DNA of 64,000 nucleotides from Eumeta japonica. Lineage: Eukaryota > Arthropoda > Insecta > Lepidoptera > Psychidae. Below, one piece after another: positions 1 through 12,100 of the stretch. The DNA is taken from positions 62,001 to 126,000 of the forward strand of contig BGZK01000071.1 of the NCBI GenBank assembly GCA_005406025.1, in the 5' to 3' direction. The notes under the pieces were generated by a model that did not search any database, had not been told where the DNA came from, and worked only from the letters and a program-made list of their open reading frames with translations. Each line of letters begins with the position of its first letter. The first letter of the stretch is position 1. Made by a program: the position numbers and the translations under genes.

Positions 1-119
1 AAAGCCCGCGCGCCTGTCAGCGAGCTGCGCGGGGACGCCCCGGCCGAGCGCGTGCCGCCGCGCTCCTCCAGCGTCCACCAGACGGCACGCTCTTCGGCGA
101 ATGCTTTCTCCAAGTCCAT
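1..119 (-). CDS. Rim: Rim exon l: end of C2A domain, continues past the window edge
   Basis: From the acceptor ctcacctacag the frame reads MDLEKAFAEERAVWWTLEER, then GGTRSAGASPRSSLTGARA up to the window edge. Joining to exon k gives IGECTMDLEKAF, the last strands of C2A; the family shows a W-Y/W-x-L motif at this spot, here WWTL. After it comes a Ser/Gly/Arg-rich linker. No stop or donor is reached, so the exon and the gene (linker and C2B domain) continue below position 1. Confidence 0.9.
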   Translation of the reverse strand, partial: MDLEKAFAEERAVWWTLEERGGTRSAGASPRSSLTGARA

Positions 120-3100
120 CTGTAGGTGAGATATATTCGATACAACAATAATTCGGTTCGACAACCGGTCTATATGATTTAGCTTCGAAGTTTTTTTTTC
201 GATTTTTGCATTCGAAGTGATGACTACTAGTGCAACGCACGAATGCATACGAATGATGTACTGCACAGGCATAACACTACCCGACCCTTCCTTTTCCTCC
301 CGCGCTTTCCTATTTTACGTCATTGCGACGCTTTCGTGACTAACTTCACAGCGGCAGAGTTTCGTGCGTTGTACTGTACTTCATAATACAACGCTGCATT
401 TTCAATTATCGATCCGAAGCTCACGGTGCACTCTCCGATGAGCACAGGATCGATGCCCGGGCAGGCGTCCCAAAGGGTGAGCTCCAGGGCGCGCCCGGCC
501 AGCAGGTCCGCGGTGAGCCCGCCGAAGCCCAGGGTCGCGTTCCACACCGGACTGCACGACGCCGACGCCGGGTCGGTCTCCACCGGTGGACAACTCTCGC
601 TGGAAGCATAACACATTGTTGAACATTTACCATATCTGATTCGACTAGCATATCAATTTAAGTATCTGTTTCTTTGTTGATCGATGAACGGATTTGCGTC
701 GTTATATTGACTTTCCTCCCAGGTTTTAAGATTTTAAGGAAAAAAATCAAAAATTACGAAACAAGTAGGTACAAAAAAAATCTGGTTGACTTCACAGGCC
801 GACCCCAAAGTTTACCTCAAATCAATTATTACGTAAAATTTTACATGAAAACCTTATTGTTCACGTTTTTGAGCTGAAAATTATCATGTTCTCTTTCAAA
901 AATATTCGAGGTATAAAAAATTGACTTGTTTATTCTTGAGATAAATGGCCAAATATGTTTTGACAATAATTTGTTAAAAAAATCCTTTGTTCATGCTATA
1001 CATGCGTAATTAGGTCTACTTGTTCTGTATTTGAACCATATAGCATTTTTTTTATTCTGTAAATTTGATGCACAGAAACGATAGTGATACTATAACTAGC
1101 TGGTCATTTATATTTTTATGAATGTGCCAACAGTGCTAATACTACGCGTAGTTTTGGTCTGCTACGCAAGTGCTTCCTCCTTTTTACTTCCAGCTATGAA
1201 AATTGAAAAATTTTTCTAAATTGGGAAGTTAGTCTTTTCAGGCCGATTTTCGAAAATCCAATTTTCACCAGATCTTGATGTTTTAGGATCCTAGGAATCT
1301 ATTTTCCGAGTGGAGTCTGTGTGCGTGTGTGCGTTGAAAAATTTTCGAAAAGGGTTTTTTTAATGTTTGTTAAACAAATCTAGCGATAAATTCTAAAGTT
1401 TAAATAGCTTTTCTGCTTAGAAGGCAATGTCTATCGCTAGGAACTGCATCAAAATCGGTAGGTTCTATTCAGAGATATCATTAACGAAAAATTCGCATAA
1501 AAGTATTTTTCAAATAACTTCTTGGGTTATTTTTGGTTTGATGTTTGGTATCGTCAACTTTCGTTGTTTAAAAAAATGCGTTATATGTCGTAAAGTAGAT
1601 CAAATTGAATAACATGTTCGATGGATATCGTCGCTTACAGATAAAAAAAGTTTTATTTCAATAATGTAGATGTTTGAGCCGACGAGCTGAAAATGTAATA
1701 AAAGCATATTTTTGAACTCGGAATGCTTGAAAAAGCACATATAAATCGTCCTTTTGAGGTCAAACTCAATAATTTACTTCTAGGTATACTTTTGAAGACT
1801 GAGTTCGAAAGCAAGAAAAAGTTTCAGAAATGGCCTGTAAGGTTAATCGATTTTCCAATTTTTTGAACTCGAAAAGCTTAAAGATAAGTCTTTGAAACTT
1901 ATATTTTTAAAATCAAGGAGTTTAAAAACGCATCGATAAATATCACAACGGGAAGTTCTAGGAATAGTTTGCAGGGTTAATAGTTTTACAGATATTTTTT
2001 AATACTTATCTTTACAAAGAAAAAGCACGTATTTTTTAATATACATCATGTTAAATAATTTATTGAAAATAATATTATGATATGTAAGTTTTGTTAGAAA
2101 AATGCAACTAAATAAACCCTGCATATTTTCCAGTGCTTTTTCTGCTGATTTAAATATCGTTACCAAAAAGTATTAACAAAAATTATTCTACGCGTAAAAA
2201 TTAAAATGCTTTGTTAAGCATTTTAATTGATGGGTGTTCCCATCTTAGTCATTTGTGGGTTGGAGCTTTTCAGCTTAACTACGTCCATATACGAGAGGCG
2301 GTGAGTGAGTGATCAAAAAAATTCAATGCCTTCGAACTAGAACACATTGTGTTCGAAACTTGATCACGAACAAATTGACCAATAAGCTTTTAAGTTAAAT
2401 CAATTGAGTGAAGAACATTTTACGATGTCTCCAAGTGACGTTGTCACTGAATCGGTGGCAACGGTCATTAGCAGCCTCCAATTCTCATCGGGCCAGCGCG
2501 GAGGGCTTGAGGTTCGAACCTCTTAAATATAATCCCTATTTTTTTTAGATGTATCGATAGCAAGAGTCAGTCGCAAAATTATAAGCTGGTCTGTTGAGCG
2601 ATGAGTCATGTGGAAGCAGAAGCAACCAGTACCACAACTTCCCACTTGTAAACCATCTTATCTCTTCAGGCTTCTCAGTGAGCTAGAAGAGTCCAAGAGT
2701 TTTATTGTAGCTCCATATCAATGGTGATTTTTATAATATTTTTTATAATTTATGTACATATATTGCATTTAGTACGTTAATACTTACAGTGATGGTAGTA
2801 GACGTATGCGGGCGAACGCTTCGGGTTCATCTCCGTAGCCGAGTGTGTGATCACGCGGCGGCAGGTCATCGGCGGCCAGCAGCATCACTACCAGTTTCCG
2901 GAGTTCGCTTTCGAACCACACTTGCATCTGCGCCCGCGCCGGTGGTCGTTCGCGCACCGAGCAACGATCTTGTTCCTGAGTCACATCATAACATGATCAC
3001 TTCGCCTGCTAAATGCGTAAAACCCTTTTAACTATATCATGATGCGACTAGCCTATTCTTAGCGTCAGTGATCATTCAAAGCTCGGCCCGGCGTCACTTT

Positions 3101-6100
3101 GTGGTTGGCTTGCTGCACACAACACTACTATGCATATATTTCAAATCAACTGATTCACTCCAAATATGGTAAAAATATGTATACAAATTAAATAATTTTA
3201 AAATGTTTCCAAATTGTAAAGAAAAATCTAATTGAATCTCAACCCTCGGGAAATGCATATTGAAATCGATCAAGTGACATGCAACACGCTCAGCTAGATC
3301 GATATCGGCAAAGGTAGGTACAATCGAAATTGTTCATTCATGTGCGATAATAGCGATGCATTAATTAAAAAAATATTTCGTTTTAATCGATTTAACAGTC
3401 CTCATTCCGATTCATGGTAAATGTTTTATTAATTTAACATGCTTGGAGCCGAGGCATTTCTAGTTTAACATAAAATAAGGAAACCCGATTTGTCATCCGC
3501 CATGCATAAAGCCTTATTCATGCTAGTAACGGTTCGGAAGCTGGAAGACTTTCAACGAAAGTTGAAAGAAAACGTTCTACACCAGTGTAAGGAATAATAA
3601 TTCTTTGTTAATTCGTTGGGATCAATTAATTAAATATGTCAAATATTTTTTATGAAAGATACTTTTTGTGGTTTTTAGTGTGTTCAAATTGCAAAACAGT
3701 AACGTTGCAAAAGTGAATCAATTGGCTGCGTGTGCATTTAAAAGCTATTTTCGATTTAACTAATAAATATTTAAGGTATATTGCATGTGACCCGATAATA
3801 GATAGATTTATATATGTAAGGTCCTATATTGCTTTGCCATTATATTTCATGTATATTTTATACTTATTTTAGTTCTTTTATATACACGTTAATATATGAC
3901 GATTGCTTAGTTTTTCGAAATGGTGCATTGAAAGAATTTATACTTCATTATTTATTGTTAAACCAATGGCGTAACACTTAAAATAGGAATAAATGAATCT
4001 GGCGTATTCATTAATTGGAACACTATTAGAGTAGGTGATATTAAAATATTTTTGAAATAATAGTATTTTTATTTAGAAATCTTAGATCAATTATTTCAAC
4101 ATGGACGCGATGCTAATATTTCAATTCCTTGCATCAACACTCTGTGCGATGTCATGCATGTATCTGTTAAGTCGTAAATCATCAACACAGCAAACAACTA
4201 CGGTCGGACTGGCAATTATTTACACGGTAACGGCAATCGTCAACTAAGAGTTCGTCTCGGTTCACGTGACTGAAGCAACACCGTGCGGTGGCGCGGCGCC
4301 GGGCGCCTGTCACTCAAGGTTTTTAGGTGATCCGGTCGCGTTACTATCGTGCAATTCTCTCGAAGCTCCCGGTGCGACTCTGTTCAACTGCGAGCGGTCT
4401 CGTAACAAGTGCGGCATCACACACTACACTAGACTGAACACAAAAGTTCGCAACAGGCACTCGGTTCAACAAGTCATCACGGTACAAACAGGAAGGTGTG
4501 TCACGCCACGGTGAGCCGCGGGCGCGGGTGTGAGAGGTGCGGCCACGGCGTAGGCCGCGGCGCCCGCCGGCTCCGCGGCGCGCGCGCTCAGCCGAGGCAC
4601 GCTGCGCCGCACGCCTCCCGCCGGCCGCCGGCCCCGCTACTGCGGCGTCCCGCTACACGCTACTCGCTACGTAGCCGCTAGCGGCGGGTGCGCGCGAGTC
4701 GTTCGTGTCGATATTTCGAAATCGTGTCGATATGTATGATAACGTTGTAGTATTCGACTGCTGTTAGCTGTCCATTTCGGCGAAGCTAAAAGCGAGAGCC
4801 GTTCTACGTTCGCTACGTGTCCGTCGTGTTCCCACTACTGTCGGATACGGGAATGAGTCGACTCCGAGATCGTCTCTAAGCTACTAACGAACATCTACGG
4901 CCGCAAGCGGCGGTGAGCTCTACTCAACTTACTGTGTAGCGCGAGTATCGCATTCGAACTACTCTCAACCGTCGTCCGATTCCTAAACCTCACACCCGGC
5001 TGGTCGTCTCGGTGGTATTAAGAAAGCGTTCGGGTCAGAGAAAAATTTAAAAATCTGAAAATAATATTCAGTATCTTTTTATATACTTCCTTTACTCACG
5101 AACGTCAATTTACGGTAACACGTGTGACATATTATGAACGATGACTAAAAACATTTACAAATGTAAACAGAGTTTCCGTTTCACTTTAGACGGTAACAAT
5201 ACAACAACAACCTTTTTCTAAGTTCAGATAGAAATACTAAATAACATCGCGCTAACGTGGAAGTTGTCTCGAGTAGTAAGCACTACAGAATATCACAAAA
5301 GAGCATTGGGAACAGTGGTCGTGACCTCGCCCCTGGCGACGGCGATGGAGAGCTGCCCTTCGTGAGCTCGAAGTGGTCACAAGGCCCATCGTGTTATCGA
5401 TATATATTGTACCTTCAATGGGGCTTACGGGTGAATTATATGGGATTGTGGTTTCGTAGACATAGGTTACGCCATATGCGTATACCGCTCGGCGAGTGGC
5501 ACGAGTTGTGGAGGATGGTCGAGCGACGGGCTCGCCGCTACGCGGTCACAACACATATTGTAATACTAAAGCCTATGTATGAATGTTATACCGGGGTTTT
5601 CGGCAATTTCCGTCGAGTCGGCGATGATGGTGATTTGTCCGTGTCCGGTTCTGTGAATCAAAATAAATATCGCAGTTCTATTAAAAACAAATTGTTCCAT
5701 GGGAGATCATATTCTACCATATCTGAATAATATAGAAATTAACATTTTATGAAGAAGACACATAAGGAATTAATTGTTCTTGAAAAAGTAATATTTTCAA
5801 GAATGATTCCTCATATACCTTTTAATAGCATAGGTTTTTGGATTACACATTGCTAGATTAGTCTATTTTGGCTGTTTTCATAGTCTGATGTGACATGACT
5901 TTATGCTCTGGGAACATGCCGTAGATATTGATAGAATTCTAAAAGTATACTGTTCGCGTCATTCACAGGCTGGGATCTTGAGTAATCTCTGAGAAGTAAG
6001 TTAAAGGAAATTCAGACTTTAACTCTTGTATCTCAATTTATGTATGAAAGTTTAATATATCTTAAAAGAATATACAAATTTTGGAGAAAAATAGTAATCG

Positions 6101-9100
6101 ACATAAATTCAATACAAGAAATAAAAATCAACTGTGTTTACATGTTAGTCACGAACTCATTTAGGGGGCTTCGTGTGTGCATTTTTTATAAGTTTTCTGA
6201 AATATATATAATTCAACCCTAAAACAAATTTAAAAACATTGTCCAGAAAATGGTTGTTAAAAAGGATATTTATGATTATTTAGAGGATAAATATTCATGG
6301 GTATAACCACTTGGACTTTTACGGGTTCATTTCTAATGTGATGGATCTATATATGTTCGATTATATAATATAAAATATTTGAAAAGAACTACCCTCAAAT
6401 TTCTTGCTCGTTTTTCTTGAGGGAAAACTGCCTTCCGAACAAGTAAAAAAGTAGCAAAGCAGCAAAATGTAAATTCTTAACAAATTGTAACGTATATTTA
6501 TAAAAACGCAGAGTAATGCCGTTTCTCTTTTTATCCAATTATGGGTCAGCAAAGGAATTGACCAGTGATTTGTATGTATAGCAACAACTACAGTTAGAAT
6601 GTAGTGATTTGCATATGCAGCTACTATAGTATAATAAAGGGTTATGTTGACAATTCTATGAGGCTGGCATTATTGTAGTTTTTTTTAAATACTGTGTTTT
6701 AGTTAGAGAAGCTTTTAAATATTCTCCCGTCGACGGGGCGACAGACCACGAACCTTATGTGCGTTATAAATATTGTGAATAATTAAATAAACAATATTCA
6801 AACCTAAAATTTTTGGATATTTAATAGTATGGAAAAATATAAGTATAGTTGAACATAAAATTAATTTGATATAGTAGATTACTCCATATAAATGGTAGCG
6901 GGACAGTAGTACCGTATAAGAGCTGATGGGGCGTCGGTGCGGTCGCTGCGGCGTGGTCGTCCGAGGGCGGCGCCGACTCCACCAGCACCTCTACGATGTC
7001 TCCGCCGCGCTCCAGCACCGCGCACACCTCTTCGAAACTGCGCTCTATCAGCGGCACGCCACCCCATTCTGATATCTGCATTGTTATTTAAGCGTGTACG
7101 TATCTCATACGTTAATTTTTTTTTTAATCGTATATATTGATTTTTTAAGTAGTAATCTTATGTGCATGATGAAATCGAATAAGCTTCTACAGACAAAAAT
7201 CCCGGACACAATGTAAGCCGCACATCTCTACAGATATAGGTCTTTCTTACATAGATATTCCTTTAGATATCAAATAAAGTGTACTTTGTCCCCTTGCTGT
7301 ATGCCGGCGAGGTCCGCCGGGCCGCCGGGCACCGTCCACACCACCACCGCCTCGCGCCGCCCGCTCGCGTCCGGCTTGCCGCCCACCACGCGCATGCCGA
7401 AACCGCGCGCTGCAGAACAATTTTGACGTTGCACAACAAACCGATTGATGAAAACATATCTATGTAAATCTGTTCTCATTATAAACATATCCAATATTAA
7501 ATGTAATCGGGTGTTGCAGTAAAAGAAGATTGATTCACGAGTTGCAGACTGGTGTCCGATGAAAACTTTGATTCGGTGAAATGTAAGCGACGTATTTTGA
7601 AAGACAAGCTTTTTTAGCGAAGTTGCGCTCTCGGGGAGTAAATCGAGAAAATATCGTGACCGTTACCGTTAATTGCGCCGCCCACGCCCCGACCACACTT
7701 ACTCAATTGGTGCGTTATATCCTCGGTGGATTAGTGGTACAAATCCACTTCCGATTCATACTCTGCGCGCGCAGTTCGCTTCACGTTTACTTAGCTGCTG
7801 CGTGTACATTCTATCTCGATATAACGTTGTCTTAATAGTCTTTGAAACAAGAGTGAAACAGTGAAAAATTTTGGAGAAGGAAAATAATTCTCAACGTGTA
7901 AGTCAATTAAAAGAGCATAGAGCAATGAGTTTATTCGGGAGTACTAATAATGATTAGGATTGTGAAAATCAGTAAGCATCTTTGAGTTATTTGGAAAACC
8001 AATAAAATATTCTTGCATAATATTTTCTTGTGGTTTTTTCAGTCAGAGAGGCAGAAAGAGGTATGCTTCTATATTTTCGGGTTGTTCCGTCCCTAGTCCT
8101 GTTGTTTAGAGTCGGTGTGTTCATTTTTCTTTGCTAAGTTAATCTATCTCGAGTTCGTGGTTCTGGCTGTTGGGATTGCTTGAGTTCTTTTCTATATCTG
8201 GCCATTAGATAGACGGCGGGCGACCTCTACATGTTTTCTGTTCTATTAGACGAAAGGCCAAACTTCTCAATCTGTTATACAAATATTTTATGAAGGTCTA
8301 TCTCAGCAGTGGGATGATAAAATTTGATATAATAACGAACAGAGTCAGTTTTTCTTTTAAGATTAGTTTAATAGGAGTCCAGCGAGAAAAAATTCTGACT
8401 GAGTTCGCGATACCCTTGGGATTTGACTCGTTCTGATTAATAATTCTAATTACTGATTCCCAAATGACCTCGAACTTCCTCATAGGTGACATGTTTGGTT
8501 TTATTGAATTGGCCATGTGACATTTTCCTCGGTGATCTCAGTCAAGGGCCGACGTTCGCTCATTGTAGAGAGAAAAACGACCATGATTAAATTCAACGTA
8601 TGTATCAATCATATGTACAGCGTACCAAATACCAAAGCCGCGCAGTCTTTAGATGAGGTGCATTCCAACAAGAAGTTACCAAGATATTGATGAGGGGCAG
8701 TGCAATTTTAGAGTGAAAGAAAACTTTAAAAAAAAATTTGGTTGCCTGTAAAGTCGGTATACGGGCGAAAGTTTTACGTGACAACGACTTTGAATGGTAA
8801 AATCATTTTAATGTGAATATTCATTCGTATAGTAGGAAGAAGGATGAAATAATAGTAACAATTTAAAACATTTATTTATACAAAGAATTATATTTAAAAC
8901 ATTAATTTATACAAAGAATCTCGCACTGAATTTCATATTAACAAAATTTTATTTTTACCTTTACACATACATACGTATTTATATACAAATATACATACAA
9001 TAACTTGCAATACATTTGCAAGCTATGCACTAATTCTCTAGTGCTGCGCGCGGCAGACCGATCATAGTTGAGTGGGAGAGACGCAAGGCATTCGGCGGGC

Positions 9101-12100
9101 CTCTCTCGTTCGGTGACTCATCGTTACGTTACCGAGCGTTACACTTTTCAAAGTGACTCCCAGCCGCAACCTAATTTAAGACGTTGTCACGTCAATAAAA
9201 AGTAATCACTCTGAACTATTTGCGATGATTCCATTTTCAATACTAACGACGAATTTAGATTTGCAAATAAAAAAAACCGTTTAAAAACGAATGAGAAGTG
9301 ATTTTCGACAAAGGAGTAATCATGTCTCCTATATTTTAAAAATATAACATTAGGCATTTAAAAATTTATGACCGGCCAGTAGTGTAAAGTTTTGGTATTT
9401 AGTAATCCCCAGGTAACGTCATATGGTAAATAATTAAAATGATAATTTGGAAATGTAGACGAGGCATTGATATTTACATTCTATTCGATATCAATAAAGG
9501 ACCTTTTAAGAAGTACTCCTATCGCCTCTCGGGCAGATTACATGCGCGCAAGACCACATTTTAATATTGCAGCTGTAAATAGTTTTGGTAACTTGTAATA
9601 GGTGCTACATGCAAACGGGTCGGGCCGGTCGTAATTTCGTGTTGAGAACATCTAGTTTATGTTCGCTTTGAAGTCGACACAAATTAGGATTTATTAATGA
9701 AGTTTACATCGATGTCCTTTGTCGTTAGGGTCCCGGCGTAACGTGACCCTCCTCGGGGCGCGGTCGTCGACGTCGTGGATGACTATCTTGATGGCCTCCG
9801 CGTCCACGGACATCTGCCTCGCCGCCGCCAGCGCCGCCAGACTGGGCTCCGCGACCTCGCACGCCCTAGCGGCCAGCGCGTTGAGCGCGCCGGTGCGCTG
9901 TTGAAGCGCCGCTATGTCCGGCCTGAGAATTATTTAATTTCGTTTAATTTGGCCATCGGGCCTGTTATGAGCGTCCATGTGTTGTGTTTTCAAGGTCCAT
10001 AGAGTCGGCTTTACATCAAATTTATTTTGAAGCAATAGGTATTGTTACATGTTTTACGGTCTATGAAAAAAAATATTGCAAAAATCACAAAAGTAATTAC
10101 TCAGATAACCTCATGGAAATTTTAGTACTTATTAATATATTTTTTTGAGTTATCTAGGAAAAGAAAAAAAAATGTTATAGTTAATCTAAATAATTAAACC
10201 TACTACAGCTATAGAAAATATTAGTACTAAAAATATGATTAGTAAGTAATCAAAGTTCTGACCGTATTTTTCATCCTAAACGTGTGACGATTGAATACAA
10301 TTTGTATTTATTATTATTTGCAAATTTAGTTTTCTAGTAACTTTTATTTCATTATCCTCTACTATTTTTTAGGCATTCGTAAGGACTAAAAGGTACAAAC
10401 AGTTGACTGCCGCGGCGACGTATGGGCGGTCTTCGTCCACGCTCAGGCCCGCTATCTGTGGCACGCCGCCCTCGGCGTCGTCGGTGGGCGCGCGGTACGA
10501 GCTCCGCCGCGAGCCTGCGCCGGCGGCGGCCCCGCCGCCGCTGCCGGCCAGCACGTCCACGGCAGATGCTCTGAGAACGTGTATTATTATTATATTCCTA
10601 TTTTGTGATAAAAAACGATGCATATTCTTAAGGTGCCGTGGCGGAGAATCCACAGAATGCTCCCTGGACTCGGTTTTTCTAATTTTGTTTTGACGTGACA
10701 ACGTCTAATAACTCGATATTACGGGCTGCATGCACGAAAAAGTTGACGTCATTGTCCCGTTCCGCAAGCGAGGCTCGAGTGGTCGGCTCAGTTCGTTTCG
10801 TGTTTCCTATCATCGTCCTATCCTTAACAGAATAACACAGATTGAAGGCACTTGAATATCACACATGTACGTAAGATATAAACAAATTGTTGAAAGCCCA
10901 TTCTTATAAATAATCTGTTCATTTAAGTAATAAACATATTTCGATTCTGAGTGCAAATAAATTTTAATTAATAATGAATTTGTTTTCATTTCATTTTCCT
11001 TCCACTCCTTCTGTATATTATATTACTGTAATGTTTGACGTTGTCACGTCAAACTACCGTCCGTAAACCGACTTTACAGACAACGATTTTTTTATTGTTG
11101 TTTCGTTAGAACTTTTGAAGTGTGCTAAAAATTTACATAACATCTCAGGAAGTATTGAAATGAAATTAATAACTAAAAAAACGTTCTTAATTGAAAGTCA
11201 GCATTGCTGTGTCGCAGCTCTGTCGAAAAAGGACCAAGAGAGTTCTTTTTCTCTCCCACAAATGTTATTGAGCTATATTCCTTGGTACTTAGTCTATCCT
11301 TTTTTATTAGTTTCACCTTTAGTTCTATACTCAGCTACGATTACTATGGATTTTAAATTTCCTTAGAATCCTGGTAGTTATGGCATAGTCTTTAGTTATG
11401 AACAATTTCCATTATTTCTTGTGCTTTATATTCCTTTGCTTAAGAAAAGTTTTGAAAATAAATTTAAAATTTTAATCATGTTCGAATTTTAATATCGTCA
11501 GGCAATACTAGGATCTGACAATGTGATGACAACAAAGATCCGCTATAGATATATATGCTCAAGACGTCAAGTTGCTAATATTTTAGCTAGGAGTTTTGAA
11601 TTTAAGTTCAAACTTATAATTTCATTGAACAGTTGTTTCTTAAATTAAAAAAAAAATAGCCTGGTAGATCAATACCAATAGATAAGTAGACCAATAGACA
11701 AATAGGTTTTAAATGGCGAAAAACAGAAAAAAATAATAGAATGGGCTTTTATTGTGGTAATTTATTAATCTGCGGTAAATGTGCGCCTACCGCCTGGGCA
11801 TGGGCGGCGGAGCGCCGAGGCCACCGCCGCCGGCGGGCAGCTGCCCGTCGGGCTTGGAGTCCTCGTCGCAGGAGCGCTGGCGCGGCGGCGGCGCGCGCAC
11901 GGAGCGGCGGCGCGTGGGGCTGGCCAGCGCCGCGGCCGTGCTGGGCCGCCGGGACTCGCCCTCTGCCGGCGTCTTGCTGCCGCCGCCCTTTAACTGCCGC
12001 CGCGGGCAGCGTGGTTAGTAATAATAAACGGATGTGTGGATTTTAGACGTTTTGAGAACTGGTGCGAAACACTTTTTCTTAACCAAATTGATATCGTTAT

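Larger units (their letters stand above)
600..2787 (-). other. Rim intron j-k
   Basis: A 2.2-kb intron. It contains a copy of the GATATCATTAACGAAAAAT-type repeat family (about 1,180-2,150) and a SINE tail fragment (about 2,487-2,525). The rest is AT-rich with no coding signal. Confidence 0.75.
2976..6912 (-). other. Rim intron i-j (3.9 kb)
   Basis: The intron between PDZ and C2A exons. It holds a GC-rich block (4,266-5,050) and a 157-residue unrecognised open frame on the plus strand (5,257-5,730). Because the phase of the flanking exons does not match, an unrecognised linker exon may also lie here. Confidence 0.6.

Noticed and set aside
10403..10693. Plus-strand 96-codon open frame
   Set aside because: It is the shadow of Rim exon f on the other strand; GC-rich exons open all frames.
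11741..12046. Plus-strand frames rich in Arg and Ala
   Set aside because: Shadow of Rim exon e.
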